A stretch of 61,523 nucleotides of DNA, from positions 1-61,523 of the forward strand of contig NZ_SOHH01000073.1 in the NCBI RefSeq assembly GCF_004403515.1, in the 5' to 3' direction. The translations under genes were made by a program, and so were the position numbers. Numbering within the stretch: the stretch's first letter is position 1; every line of letters starts with the position of its first letter. The stretch is from Cryobacterium fucosi (GTDB taxonomy: Bacteria; Actinomycetota; Actinomycetes; Actinomycetales; Microbacteriaceae). Of the stretch, positions 1 through 8,580 are shown one piece after another. Under the pieces are notes generated by a model, which worked only from the letters and a program-made list of their open reading frames with translations, had not been told where the DNA came from and did no database searches.

Positions 1-1
1 C

Positions 2-1354
2 GACACGGCCGGCGGCGACACGGGCGCGACGCCCGGCACGGGCGCGACGCCCGACACGCCCTGGGCGCACGACACGCCCGACGCCGGCTCGCCACTCCGG
101 CCGCTGCTCGAACTGCGGCCCTACAGCTTCGTCGACGAGCACGGTGCCGGCAGCTGGTGGATCGCCTCCGACCTTGGCGAGCTCGCGCTCGGCCGCCCGC
201 TCGGCGAGACGCACGTGCTCGGCGTCGGCGGGGCATCCCTCACCCTGAGCGGGCTACTGATCCCCACCCGCGTCCAGGCCGCGCTCGACCTCGGCACGGG
301 CTGCGGAATCCAGGCCATGCACGCCGCCCGCCACGCCGACCGAGTCGTCGCAACCGACATCTCGGCGCGCGCCCTCGAACTGGCCGCTCTGAACGCGCGG
401 CTGAACGGCATCCGGAACATCGAATTCCGGCTCGGCAGCCTGTTCGAACCGGTCGCGGGGGAGCGCTTCGACCACATCATCTCCAATCCGCCGTTCGTGA
501 TCACCCCGCGCACCCCCGGCGTTCCCAGCTACGAGTACCGCGACGGCGGCATGGTCGGCGATGCCCTCGTCGAAGCGGTCGTGCGCGGTGCGGCCGACCA
601 TCTCACGCCCGGCGGCGTCGCGCAGCTGCTCGGCAACTGGGAATACCGGACCGACCAGGACGCCTTCGACCGCCTCGGCCACTGGCTCGACGAACCGCAG
701 CCCGGCCCCGCCCACGAACCGCAGCCCGGCCCCGCCCTCCACGCGTGGATCATCGAACGCGAGGTGCAGTCGCCCGCGCTCTATGCCGAGACCTGGATCC
801 GGGACGGCGGAACCCGGCCGGCCACGGCCGACTTCGACCGGCTCTACTCCGCCTGGCTGGACGACTTCGAGGCGCGCGGCGTCAGCCGGGTCGGCTTCGG
901 CTACCTACTGCTCCGCCGCCCCGCCGCCGCCGAAGCCGTCCTCCGCCGGCTCGAGCGGCTGCCCGGCGCGCTCGGCCACAACCCGGCAGGCATCGGCAGC
1001 CACCTGGCGGCGTGCCTGGCCGCGCACGACCGGCAGGCCGCGACGGATGACGGCCTCCTCTCCCGGATGCGACTCACCGTGGCATCCGACGTCACCGAGG
1101 AGCGCCACTACTGGCCGGGCCAGGAGGATCCGACGCTGATGACCCTGCACCAGGGCGGCGGATTCGGCCGGTCGGTGCCGCTGGACACGGCGCTCGCAGC
1201 CCTCGTCGGCGCCTGTGACGGCGACCTCGATGTTGGATCGATCGTGTCCGCGCTCGCGCAACTGCTCGATGCCGACGAGAGCGACCTCGCCGCCGAAATC
1301 CTGCCCAGCGTGCGCGGTCTCATCGACGACGGCTTCCTGCTCCTGCCGGTTTGA
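2..1354 (+). CDS. Class I SAM-dependent methyltransferase (HemK-like), 5' end outside window
   Basis: The reading frame is open from the left edge, so the true start lies outside the window; about 450 codons are visible. It has a Rossmann SAM-binding motif (LDLGTGCGIQ at about 281-310) followed by VVATDIS, and a catalytic-type SNPPFVIT motif (about 484-507). That NPPF signature is typical of N5-glutamine and amino-group methyltransferases such as HemK/PrmC and RsmC. The C-terminal 150 residues look like the extra domain of long actinobacterial methyltransferases annotated with DUF7059-type N-termini; that assignment is from memory. The visible N-terminal part is low complexity (repeats of GATPGT/DTP), and residues encoded at 696-740 are a tandem duplication (EPQPGPAH then EPQPGPA). 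The methylated substrate is unknown. Confidence 0.85.
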   Translation, partial: DTAGGDTGATPGTGATPDTPWAHDTPDAGSPLRPLLELRPYSFVDEHGAGSWWIASDLGELALGRPLGETHVLGVGGASLTLSGLLIPTRVQAALDLGTGCGIQAMHAARHADRVVATDISARALELAALNARLNGIRNIEFRLGSLFEPVAGERFDHIISNPPFVITPRTPGVPSYEYRDGGMVGDALVEAVVRGAADHLTPGGVAQLLGNWEYRTDQDAFDRLGHWLDEPQPGPAHEPQPGPALHAWIIEREVQSPALYAETWIRDGGTRPATADFDRLYSAWLDDFEARGVSRVGFGYLLLRRPAAAEAVLRRLERLPGALGHNPAGIGSHLAACLAAHDRQAATDDGLLSRMRLTVASDVTEERHYWPGQEDPTLMTLHQGGGFGRSVPLDTALAALVGACDGDLDVGSIVSALAQLLDADESDLAAEILPSVRGLIDDGFLLLPV

Positions 1355-1647
1355 CCTCCTGCCCGCCTGAACTCGGTGCGGGCATCCGGTGAGGGCGCGG
1401 CGGTGCGGGAGGAGAATCTGTGACTCACCGCGGTGTTCGGGCAGGAAATGCGGCGTGTCGCGAGAATCTCCATCCCGGCGGATGCCGTGCGTCCGCGCCA
1501 ACGCGTCCGCGCCCGTGCCGCGCCGCCGCGCCCGTGCCGCGCGGAGCCGCGAACACCAGCGGTCGGCGGATCGGCGGGCGGCTGCGGTAGTTTGGGAGCA
1601 ACCACACCGGCCGGCTCGGAGAGGAGAGCGTCCGTGTCAGCATTGGC
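1355..1647. other. Intergenic region, no gene seen
   Basis: This 293-bp, very GC-rich spacer separates the methyltransferase from the amine-oxidase-like gene. Open frames crossing it have no recognisable product and are shadows. A TAGTTT box near 1588 could be a -10 element for the downstream gene, and a GGAGAGGAGAG purine run (about 1617-1627) lies too far from the ATG at 1648 to be an ideal ribosome binding site. Nothing else is seen. Confidence 0.4.
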
Positions 1648-3081
1648 ATGGTCACCGCAATGAAACGTCGAACCTTCCTGATCGGCTCGGTCTCCGGGCT
1701 CTCCGTGCTGGCGCTCACCGCCTGCGTGCCTCCGAGCCCGACGCCGTCGACCACGCTCACCCCCAAGCCGTCGCCGACCGCCTCGCTCGTGCCGAAGCCG
1801 GCGATGATGCGTCGCACCTCCTGGTCGGCCGACCCGTTCGCGCGCGGCTCCTTCAGCTTCCCCACGGTCGGCGCCACCCCCGAGCAGCGGGACGCGCTCA
1901 GCCAGCCGGTGCAGGACCGCCTGTTCTTCGCCGGCGAGGCCACCTCGCCCGACTTCCCCGGCACCGTCCAGGGCGCCCGCGAATCCGGTCTGCGCGCCGC
2001 CCGTGAGGTGGGCGCGGCGGCCACGGCCGGCGAGCGGATCGCCGTGATCGGCGCCGGCATCGCCGGGCTGTCCGCGGCGCGCGCCCTGCAGGACGCCGGC
2101 TTCGACGTGGTCGTGGTCGAGGCCCGCGACCGCATCGGCGGCCGTATCAACACGGTCACCGACAAGAAGTGGCCGTTCCCGATCGAACTCGGCCCTTCCT
2201 TCGTGCGGCACAGCGGGCAGACCTCGCTCGACGAGGAACTGATCCGGCTCGGCGTCGCAACGGCGCCGTTCGCGCGCACGACCGAGACCCGCACCCCGGC
2301 CGGCCTGGTCGTCCCCGTGCCCGACACCGGGCCCAAGGCCGTCGCGGCCGCCCTGGCCTGGGCGGTGGAGCAGCCCGCCGACGTGTCCATCGCCAGGGCC
2401 CTCGCCGATTCGGGCGCATCGAAGCTGTCGACGACGGATGCCGACACCGGCATCTCCGACACCGACTGGCTCGACCACGAGATGGCTGCCGTCCTCGACC
2501 TGAACGCGGGCGCATCCGTCGACTCGCAGTCCGCCTGGTACACCTCGACCGATCCGGGCGCCGACGACGACCGGATCGTGCTCGGCGGCTTCTCGACCCT
2601 GGTCAAGGATGCCGCCGACGGCATCGACCTGCTCGACTCCAGCGTGGTCACCCGGCTGGCCTACTCGGACGACGGCGTCAGCCTGCGCCTCGGCAACGGC
2701 GAATCGCTCGGCGCGGACCGGGTCGTGGTCACTATTCCGCTCGGCGTGCTGAAGACCAAGGTGATGGAGTTCGACCCTCCGCTGCCGTTCGCCCACCGCG
2801 GCGCGATCGCGGCGATCGGGGTGGGCACGCTTGACAAGGTCTGGCTGCAGTTCGACCAACCGTTCTGGGACACCGCGGCGCCGCTCTGGACGACGGTCGG
2901 CGGCAACGGCGACTTCAAGGTCTGGATAAATATGGTGCCGCTCACCGGCGAGCCCGTGCTGATGGGACTGGTGGCGGCCGAGAGCGCCCTCCGTCTCGCC
3001 GAGGTCGACGACGACGAGTTCCTCGCCGCGGCCCTGGACAGCCTGGAGCCCTTCCTCGCTCCCGTGCCGACTCCGAAGTAG
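1648..3081 (+). CDS. Circularly permuted flavin amine-oxidase-like lipoprotein
   Basis: A 477-aa FAD-dependent oxidoreductase of the flavin monoamine oxidase family. It begins with a twin-arginine lipoprotein signal (KRRTFLIG, then LTAC with Cys26) and a Pro/Thr/Ser-rich linker, so it is probably exported by Tat and lipid-anchored. The FAD motif GAGIAG is at 135-140, the EARDRIGGR box follows, and VVVTIPLGVLK and the FDPPLP region are in the usual order. The block that normally closes such enzymes (WSADPFARGSFSF ... RLFFAGEAT ... GTVQGA ... SGLRAA) instead sits at residues 59-117, before the Rossmann motif. The chain ends at APVPTPK, just where that block would normally follow. The family domain is therefore complete but circularly permuted. 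ATG 1660 is an alternative start. Substrate unknown. Confidence 0.88.
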   Translation: MVTAMKRRTFLIGSVSGLSVLALTACVPPSPTPSTTLTPKPSPTASLVPKPAMMRRTSWSADPFARGSFSFPTVGATPEQRDALSQPVQDRLFFAGEATSPDFPGTVQGARESGLRAAREVGAAATAGERIAVIGAGIAGLSAARALQDAGFDVVVVEARDRIGGRINTVTDKKWPFPIELGPSFVRHSGQTSLDEELIRLGVATAPFARTTETRTPAGLVVPVPDTGPKAVAAALAWAVEQPADVSIARALADSGASKLSTTDADTGISDTDWLDHEMAAVLDLNAGASVDSQSAWYTSTDPGADDDRIVLGGFSTLVKDAADGIDLLDSSVVTRLAYSDDGVSLRLGNGESLGADRVVVTIPLGVLKTKVMEFDPPLPFAHRGAIAAIGVGTLDKVWLQFDQPFWDTAAPLWTTVGGNGDFKVWINMVPLTGEPVLMGLVAAESALRLAEVDDDEFLAAALDSLEPFLAPVPTPK

Positions 3082-3152
3082 CCGAACCCGATCTGACCGG
3101 GCGGTGCACGGCAGGTCGCGCCGCCGCCCGGTTCTGTTCCGGGCAGGTCGGG

Positions 3153-3842
3153 TCAGGGCAGTTCGGAGCCGCTCCGGGCCGGCGCGGCGCGCCGCCACGG
3201 CTGCGGCGGGAGCCGCGACGTGGCCGTGAGCACGGCCGCGATCCCGGTGAACAGCACCACCGCGACCAGGCTGTAGAGCAGGGTTTCGAGCGGTCCGCTG
3301 ACCTGGGCCGGGTCGAGGAAGAAGTAGGGGTACCAGCCGACGAGCCCGCCGCGCACGAGGGTGAACGCGCCCCAGAGGCCGGGCACGAGCATCACCCAGG
3401 CGGTGGCCGTCCAGGGCAGGCGGGCCTTTCCGGCATCCGTCAACCAGTCGAGCAGGGCGATACCGGGGATCCAGAAGTGCAGCAGTTGGCTGGACCAGGG
3501 CACCTCGATCGTGTAGTCCCGCGACGAGGACTGGATCACGATGGTCAGGAAGACGATCCCGGACACGATGATGTAGGTCGTGACCAGCAGCCGGAACCAG
3601 TCCAGCCAGACCGGGTCCACCGCCCGGGTGAACGCGACGATGGCGCCGGCGACGAACGCGACGACCGCCGCCATGCCGCTGAGGACCGTGAAGTAGCTGA
3701 AGTAGTTGTAGACCGCGAAGGTGGCGAAACCGAGAACGTAGTCGAAATAGCCGAGAAGGGCGATGACGCCGGCCACCGCGAGCAGCACCCGGCCGACGCC
3801 GTAGTAGGTCCGGCGCACGCTGAACCGGGCTCTGGTGCGCAT
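3153..3842 (-). CDS. Pr6Pr family integral membrane protein
   Basis: A polytopic membrane protein of about 230 aa starting MRTRARFSVRR. It has six or seven predicted transmembrane stretches, including VLLAVAGVIALLGYFDYVLG, an aromatic YNYFSYFTVLSG helix and LLYSLVAVVLFTGIAAVL near the C-terminus. The pattern (F/Y-rich first helices, SxxLLHFWIPG, then a PYFFLDP loop) fits the Pr6Pr/FAR-17a/AIG1-like family; no enzymatic activity is firmly known. The frame stays open to an ATG at 3980, adding 46 Arg/Ala-rich residues. I prefer 3842 because the first helix follows closely, but neither start has a convincing ribosome binding site. It is convergent with the amine-oxidase gene. Confidence 0.75.
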   Translation of the reverse strand: MRTRARFSVRRTYYGVGRVLLAVAGVIALLGYFDYVLGFATFAVYNYFSYFTVLSGMAAVVAFVAGAIVAFTRAVDPVWLDWFRLLVTTYIIVSGIVFLTIVIQSSSRDYTIEVPWSSQLLHFWIPGIALLDWLTDAGKARLPWTATAWVMLVPGLWGAFTLVRGGLVGWYPYFFLDPAQVSGPLETLLYSLVAVVLFTGIAAVLTATSRLPPQPWRRAAPARSGSELP

Positions 3843-4079
3843 CCGGGCGGCGGCCAGGTGCCCGACCGCGAGCGGTTCCCCCGGCGCCCGGCGTGCGGGC
3901 GTGACGAACACCCGCGGCACTGCGTGGATTTCGCGCGCCGTGGTCTTCGTCCGAGCGGGTTCGGATGCTCGCGCGCACATGCCTCCACGCTACGCCAGCA
4001 TCCCGGATGCCTTCTGACCCCGGCCGGGGGTGGAAACGCACAAGCGGGCGCGCTCCGGGACACACGGGAGGCGGCCGGC

Positions 4080-4355
4080 TCAGAAATCGATACGGAACCC
4101 GGCCTCGCCCAGCGGCTCCAGCTCCGAGGTCTCGACGGAGTCGACCACGGCCGACGGCGGACCGTGCGCGAGCCAGGCCAGCATGGCCGACACGGCCGCC
4201 GGGTCGCCCTCCGCCTCCACCTCGACGGCGCCGTCGCGGCGATTGCGCACGAAACCGGTCAGGCCGAGCCGGCCTGCCTCGGCCTGCGCGTAGTACCGGA
4301 ACCCCACGGCCTGCACGACACCGCGGACCACGGCGAGTGTGCGCATCCGTTTCAT
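4080..4355 (-). CDS. acyP: Acylphosphatase
   Basis: A 91-aa protein of typical acylphosphatase length that hydrolyses carboxyl-phosphate bonds of acyl phosphates in the cytosol. Both family signatures are visible: the N-terminal phosphate-binding loop (RGVVQAVGFRYY, with the catalytic Arg at the end of VGFR) and GFVRNRRDGAVEVEAEG, containing the Asn that positions the nucleophilic water. The first loop has Ala where VQGVGFR usually has Gly. ATG 4355 (MKRMRT) and ATG 4346 are both possible starts; neither has a strong Shine-Dalgarno sequence. The gene lies just downstream of the LacI-type regulator on the same strand but has no obvious link to galactoside use. Confidence 0.9.
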   Translation of the reverse strand: MKRMRTLAVVRGVVQAVGFRYYAQAEAGRLGLTGFVRNRRDGAVEVEAEGDPAAVSAMLAWLAHGPPSAVVDSVETSELEPLGEAGFRIDF

Positions 4356-4404
4356 GGTCCCAGTGTGGCCCGGTTCGGCCCGGAGCGGCAGCGCACCCGG
4401 GCGA

Positions 4405-5427
4405 TCAGGCGGAGTCGCGCCAGACGATGGGGGTGTCCAGCAGGATGCCGTCGGCCGGCTGCTCCTCGCCGCGCAGCTGGCCGAGCACGCACTCGGCCGC
4501 CGCGGCGCCGAGGCCGAAGGCCGGCTGGTGCACCGTGGACAGGTGCGGCTGGGTGCGGAGCGCCCAGGTGCTGTCGTCGAAGCCGACGATGCCGACGTCG
4601 CCCGGCACGCTTCGCCCCGCGTCGCGCAGGGCCTCGAGCGCTCCGGCCGCCACCGCGTCGGAGGCCGCGAACACGCCGTCGATGCCGGGGTCGCGGGCCA
4701 GCAGTGCCCGCATGCCTTCCGCCCCGTCGGAGTAGGTGTACAGCGGAACGCGCGCCACGAGGTTCGGTTCGAAGCGGGAGCCCAGGGCATCCGTGAAGCC
4801 GGCCAGGCGGTCGGCGCCGGAGTCGCGGTCGAGCGCCGCCGCGATCATGCCGATTCGGCTCCGCCCCGTTCCGATCAACCGCTCGGTGATCGCGCGCGCG
4901 GAACGGCGGTTGTCGATGCCCACGAACGGGAGCCGGCGCAGGTCGGGCGGGTGCCCGACGAAGGCGGCAGGCAGCGCCAGTTTCTCCACGACCCGGATCA
5001 TCGGATCCTCATGGCGGGCCGAGACGATGATGACCCCGTCGACGAAGCCGCCGCTCAGGTAGCGGGCAACCCGGTCGGTGTCGCGCTGGGAATCGATGAC
5101 AAGGCTGACCATCTGGTAGTCGGCCCGGGAGAGCACGGTGTTGGCGCCGAGCAGGATGCCGCCGATGTTCGGGTCATCCAGGAACAGGGAGTGCGGCTCG
5201 TGCACGATGAATCCGACCGCCTGAGAGCGCTGCATGACCAGGTTGCGGGCGGCGTTGTTCGGCACATAGCCGACCTTCTCGATCGCGGCCTCGATCGCTG
5301 CGCGGGCCTCCGCCGAGACGTACGGTTCGTGGTTGACGACCCGGCTCACTGTGCCGCGGGACACCCCGGCCTCCACGGCGACGTCGTGGATGGTCGCACG
5401 CTTGCGTCGAGCCGGAACGGTCACCAT
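4405..5427 (-). CDS. LacI-family transcriptional regulator of the galactoside locus
   Basis: A 340-aa LacI/GalR regulator. The helix-turn-helix (TIHDVAVEAGVSRGTVSRV, residues 12-30) is followed by the hinge helix (YVPNNAARNLV) and a periplasmic-binding-type effector domain that includes GIVGFDDS and LSTVHQPAF. It is transcribed divergently from the GH42 beta-galactosidase, and two copies of a 16-bp palindrome lie between them (5491-5506 and 5537-5552), so it most likely represses the locus until a galactoside is bound. The start at MVTVPARR is chosen because the 41-codon upstream extension runs back through the operators and has no family similarity. The effector is inferred only from the neighbouring genes. 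Confidence 0.92.
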   Translation of the reverse strand: MVTVPARRKRATIHDVAVEAGVSRGTVSRVVNHEPYVSAEARAAIEAAIEKVGYVPNNAARNLVMQRSQAVGFIVHEPHSLFLDDPNIGGILLGANTVLSRADYQMVSLVIDSQRDTDRVARYLSGGFVDGVIIVSARHEDPMIRVVEKLALPAAFVGHPPDLRRLPFVGIDNRRSARAITERLIGTGRSRIGMIAAALDRDSGADRLAGFTDALGSRFEPNLVARVPLYTYSDGAEGMRALLARDPGIDGVFAASDAVAAGALEALRDAGRSVPGDVGIVGFDDSTWALRTQPHLSTVHQPAFGLGAAAAECVLGQLRGEEQPADGILLDTPIVWRDSA

Positions 5428-5462
5428 TCGATAACTGTAGCCCCCGTTTTTCCGGAATCCGC

Positions 5463-5490
5463 TTGACAGGGGCGCGCGCCGCTCCATAGT
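5463..5490 (+). promoter_or_regulatory. Putative promoter of the galactoside operon
   Basis: A perfect -35 hexamer TTGACA (5463-5468) is followed after 16 bp by a weak -10 (CATAGT, 5485-5490). Transcription would start inside or next to the first LacI-type palindrome at 5491-5506, a classical arrangement for repression by steric block. Confidence 0.6.
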
Positions 5491-5506
5491 CTGTGTACGT
5501 TCACAG
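5491..5506. promoter_or_regulatory. Putative LacI-type operator 1
   Basis: CTGTGTACGTTCACAG is a near-perfect palindrome with a central CG, as expected for LacI/GalR operators. It sits directly after the putative -10 box. Confidence 0.7.
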
Positions 5507-5536
5507 AACCTCAACGGAGGGCTTTCACTCCCCGAA

Positions 5537-5552
5537 CTGTGCACGTTCACAG
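5537..5552. promoter_or_regulatory. Putative LacI-type operator 2
   Basis: CTGTGCACGTTCACAG differs from operator 1 at one position. The two centres are 46 bp apart, which would allow two dimers to bind cooperatively or form a small loop upstream of the beta-galactosidase start at 5591. Confidence 0.7.
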
Positions 5553-5590
5553 AGTCGTAACGAAGTCACTGAAGCACGGTCAGGGAGCAC

Positions 5591-7627
5591 ATGAACTCGC
5601 GAGCAGCAATCACCGAGCGCTCGGTCCCGACCACGCCGTTCGCGCACGACGGCATCGCCTTCGGCTGTGACTACAACCCGGAGCAGTGGAGCCCCGAGGT
5701 CTGGGTGGAAGACGTCGCGCTCATGCAGGAGGCCGGCGTCGACCTGGTCGCCATCAACATCTTCGGCTGGTCCCAGCTCGAACCCCGGCCGGGGGAGTAC
5801 GACTTCACCGCCCTCGACTCGATCATCGAGCTGCTGCACGCCGGCGGCATCCGGGTGAACCTCGGCACCGGCACCTCGTCGCCGCCGCCGTGGCTGACCA
5901 CCCTCCACCCCGAGATCCTCCCGATGACCGAAGACGGCACCACCCGCTACCCCGGCGGCCGCCAGGCGTGGTGCCCGAGCTCAGCGGTGTTCCGCGAACG
6001 GGCCATCGCCCTGGTCGAGAAGGTCGCCGAACGCTACGGCCGGCACCCGGCGATCGCGCTCTGGCACGTGTCCAATGAGCTCGGCTGCCACAACTCGCTC
6101 TGCTACTGCGACGACACCGCGGCCGCGTTCCGCACCTGGCTGCAGGCCCGGTACGGCACGATCGACGCGCTGAACGCAGCCTGGGGCACCTCGTTCTGGA
6201 GCCAGCGCTACGGCCAGTGGAACGAGATCCAGACCCCACGGCTCACCCTCTCCAGCCGCAACCCCGGTCACGCCCTCGACTTCCACCGGTTCTGCTCCGA
6301 CGAACTGCTCGCCTACTACCGCAGCGAGACCGCGGTGCTCCGCCGGCACAGCAGCGTGCCGGTGACCACGAATTTCATGGTGGCCGCCCACATCAAGAAC
6401 CTCGACTACTGGTCCTGGGCACCCGCGGTCGACATCGTCGCCAATGATCACTACCTCGACCACCGGCTGGCCGACCCCACCACCGAGCTGGCGTTCGCCG
6501 CCGACCTCAGCCGCGGTCTCGCCGGGGGTGCACCCTGGCTGCTGATGGAGCACTCCACCGGGGCGGTCAACTGGCAGCCGGTGAACCTGGCGAAGACGCC
6601 GGGGGAGATGGCCCGCAACTCCCTCACCCACGTTGCCCGCGGCGCCGACGCGGTCTGCTACTTCCAGTGGCGCGCCTCCCTGCAGGGCTCGGAGAAGTTC
6701 CACTCCGCGCTGGTGCCCCACGCCGGCACCGACACCGAACTCTGGCGCGACGTGGTCGACCTGGGCGCCGCCATCGGCCGGCTGGGCGAGCTGGCCGGCA
6801 CCACGGTCGTGGCGGATGCCGCGATCATCTTCAGCTGGCAGGCGCAGTGGGCCGGCGACGGCGAGTCCCGGCCCTCGCACGAGGTGCGCTACCTCGATCA
6901 GGTGCTTGCCGCCTACACCGCACTGCGCGAGCTGGGCATCACGGTCGACGTCGTCTCCCCGGATGCGGACCTCTCCGGCTACCGCCTCGTCGTCGCCCCG
7001 GCCCTCTACCTCGTCACCGACCTGCAGGCCGCCACTCTCACCGACTACGTCGCGGCCGGCGGCCACGCCGTGGTCACCTTCTTCAGCGGCATCGTCGACG
7101 AGGACGACCGGGTGCGCCCGGGCGGCTACCCCGGAGCCTTCCGCGAGCTGCTCGGCATCACCGTCGAAGAATTCTCCCCCCTCGCGCCGGGCCACCGGGT
7201 CGCCCTCGACACGGGCGCCGCCGCGAGCCTGTGGACCGAACGGCTCCGCCCGACCGGCGCCGAGGTGATCGCCCGTTACCTGAACGGCCCGCTGCCGGGC
7301 ATCCCGGCCGTCACCCGCAACGCGCACGGCGCCGGCACGGCCTGGTACCTGGCGACCGCCCTCGAGGCAGGGGCGCTGCGTGACCTGATGCGCACGGTCG
7401 CGCAGCAGGCCAGGGTCACCGCGGTCGGCCCGGAGAGCGACGGCACGGTCGAGGTCGTGCGCCGGGCGAGCGCCACCGCGAGCTACCTGTTCATCATCAA
7501 CCACGGCTCCGAGGAACTCACCCTGCCGGCCGACGGCCACGAACTCATCACCGGTGAACCGGTCGGCCGCGTCGTGCGCGTTCCGGCCGGCGCCGTCCGC
7601 GTCATCAGAGAGGACACCGCATCATGA
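5591..7627 (+). CDS. GH42 beta-galactosidase
   Basis: A 678-aa glycoside hydrolase family 42 enzyme that releases terminal beta-galactose from oligosaccharides such as lactose or galacto-oligosaccharides. The N-terminal TIM barrel opens with GCDYNPEQW, the acid/base Glu163 lies in HVSNELG, and the nucleophile Glu320 lies in LLMEHSTGAVNW. The trimerisation-like middle domain (after about 390) and a beta-rich C-terminal domain give the usual family length. There is no signal peptide, so it acts in the cytosol on imported sugars. It is the first gene of the operon, overlaps the next gene by 4 nt, and is probably controlled by the divergent LacI regulator. Confidence 0.95.
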   Translation: MNSRAAITERSVPTTPFAHDGIAFGCDYNPEQWSPEVWVEDVALMQEAGVDLVAINIFGWSQLEPRPGEYDFTALDSIIELLHAGGIRVNLGTGTSSPPPWLTTLHPEILPMTEDGTTRYPGGRQAWCPSSAVFRERAIALVEKVAERYGRHPAIALWHVSNELGCHNSLCYCDDTAAAFRTWLQARYGTIDALNAAWGTSFWSQRYGQWNEIQTPRLTLSSRNPGHALDFHRFCSDELLAYYRSETAVLRRHSSVPVTTNFMVAAHIKNLDYWSWAPAVDIVANDHYLDHRLADPTTELAFAADLSRGLAGGAPWLLMEHSTGAVNWQPVNLAKTPGEMARNSLTHVARGADAVCYFQWRASLQGSEKFHSALVPHAGTDTELWRDVVDLGAAIGRLGELAGTTVVADAAIIFSWQAQWAGDGESRPSHEVRYLDQVLAAYTALRELGITVDVVSPDADLSGYRLVVAPALYLVTDLQAATLTDYVAAGGHAVVTFFSGIVDEDDRVRPGGYPGAFRELLGITVEEFSPLAPGHRVALDTGAAASLWTERLRPTGAEVIARYLNGPLPGIPAVTRNAHGAGTAWYLATALEAGALRDLMRTVAQQARVTAVGPESDGTVEVVRRASATASYLFIINHGSEELTLPADGHELITGEPVGRVVRVPAGAVRVIREDTAS

Positions 7628-8580
7628 GCGCACCCGCCGCTTCGCTAACGGATGCCCAGGGCAGCGCCGCCCGGCCATCCAGGTTCAGGGCCAGGAGGCC
7701 GCGCGCGCCGAAGGTGCGGGTGGCGCACCCCGGGGCGATCCTCGCCTTCGTGCTCCCGTTCGGCATCCTCTTCGGACTCTTCTACCTGGTGCCGATCGGA
7801 TACGCGATCTACGAATCGCTCCTGGTGATCAAGCGGGAGGGCACCTTCGGCGCCGCCACCGAGGTGTTCGGCGGCCTCAGCCAGTACGTCCTGGTCTTCC
7901 AGAACGGGCCGTTCTGGCAGTCGATCGGCCGGGTGCTCGCGTTCGGCGTCGTGCAGGTTCCGATCATGCTCGGCCTGGCGCTGTTGTTCGCACTGCTGCT
8001 CGACTCGCCGCTGCTGCGCGGCAAGCGCTTTTTCCGGCTGGCGTTCTTCGTGCCGTACGCGGTGCCGGGCGTCATCGCGGCGATCATGTGGGGCTACCTC
8101 TACTCGCCGAACCTGTCGCCGTTTCGCGCCCTCACCGAGAACATCGATTTCCTCTCGGCCGACCTCGTGCTCTGGTCGATCGCCAACGTGGTCACCTGGG
8201 TCTACGTGGGCTACAACATGCTCATCATCTACTCGGCCCTGCTCGCCATCCCGACCGAACTCTACGAGGCCGCCCGCCTCGACGGGGCCGGTCAGTTGCG
8301 GATCGCCTGGTCGGTCAAGATCCCGCTGATCATGCCGGCGATCGTGCTCACCGCGATCTTCTCGATCATCGGCACCCTGCAGTTGCTCGCCGAACCGCAG
8401 GTGTTCCGCAGCTTCAGTTCCGCGGTGACGAGCACCTTCACGCCGAACCTCACCGTGTACACGACCTCGTCGATTCCGAACGTGAACCTCGCGGCGGCCT
8501 TCTCGGTCGTGCTGGCCCTGGCCACGTTCATCCTGTCCTTCACATTCCTGAAGTTCACCCAGCGGAAGGAAGCCAAGTGA
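7624..8580 (+). CDS. Carbohydrate ABC transporter permease 1 (MalF/MsmF type)
   Basis: A 318-aa inner-membrane subunit of a CUT1-family sugar importer. An Ala/Arg-rich cytoplasmic N-terminus is followed by six predicted transmembrane helices. The EAA loop (EAARLDGAG, 215-223), which docks on the ATPase, is intact. It starts with ATG overlapping the beta-galactosidase stop by 4 nt and in turn overlaps the second permease, so it is translationally coupled. No ATPase gene is nearby; actinobacterial CUT1 importers commonly share a remote MsiK-type ATPase, which is inferred here. Confidence 0.93.
   Translation: MSAPAASLTDAQGSAARPSRFRARRPRAPKVRVAHPGAILAFVLPFGILFGLFYLVPIGYAIYESLLVIKREGTFGAATEVFGGLSQYVLVFQNGPFWQSIGRVLAFGVVQVPIMLGLALLFALLLDSPLLRGKRFFRLAFFVPYAVPGVIAAIMWGYLYSPNLSPFRALTENIDFLSADLVLWSIANVVTWVYVGYNMLIIYSALLAIPTELYEAARLDGAGQLRIAWSVKIPLIMPAIVLTAIFSIIGTLQLLAEPQVFRSFSSAVTSTFTPNLTVYTTSSIPNVNLAAAFSVVLALATFILSFTFLKFTQRKEAK

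Noticed and set aside
1108..4065. 985-codon open frame on the minus strand
   Set aside because: It covers the amine-oxidase and Pr6Pr genes in other frames, has Arg/Gly/His-rich composition and no family motif. Long shadow frames are expected at this GC content.
5981..7540. 519-codon minus-strand frame
   Set aside because: Antisense of the beta-galactosidase gene with both catalytic glutamates on the plus strand; composition rich in Gly, Val and Arg.
7554..8576. N-terminal extension of the second permease frame (open from 7554)
   Set aside because: The frame runs across permease 1 in another phase. The real start is GTG 8577 with its own GGAAGGA site.
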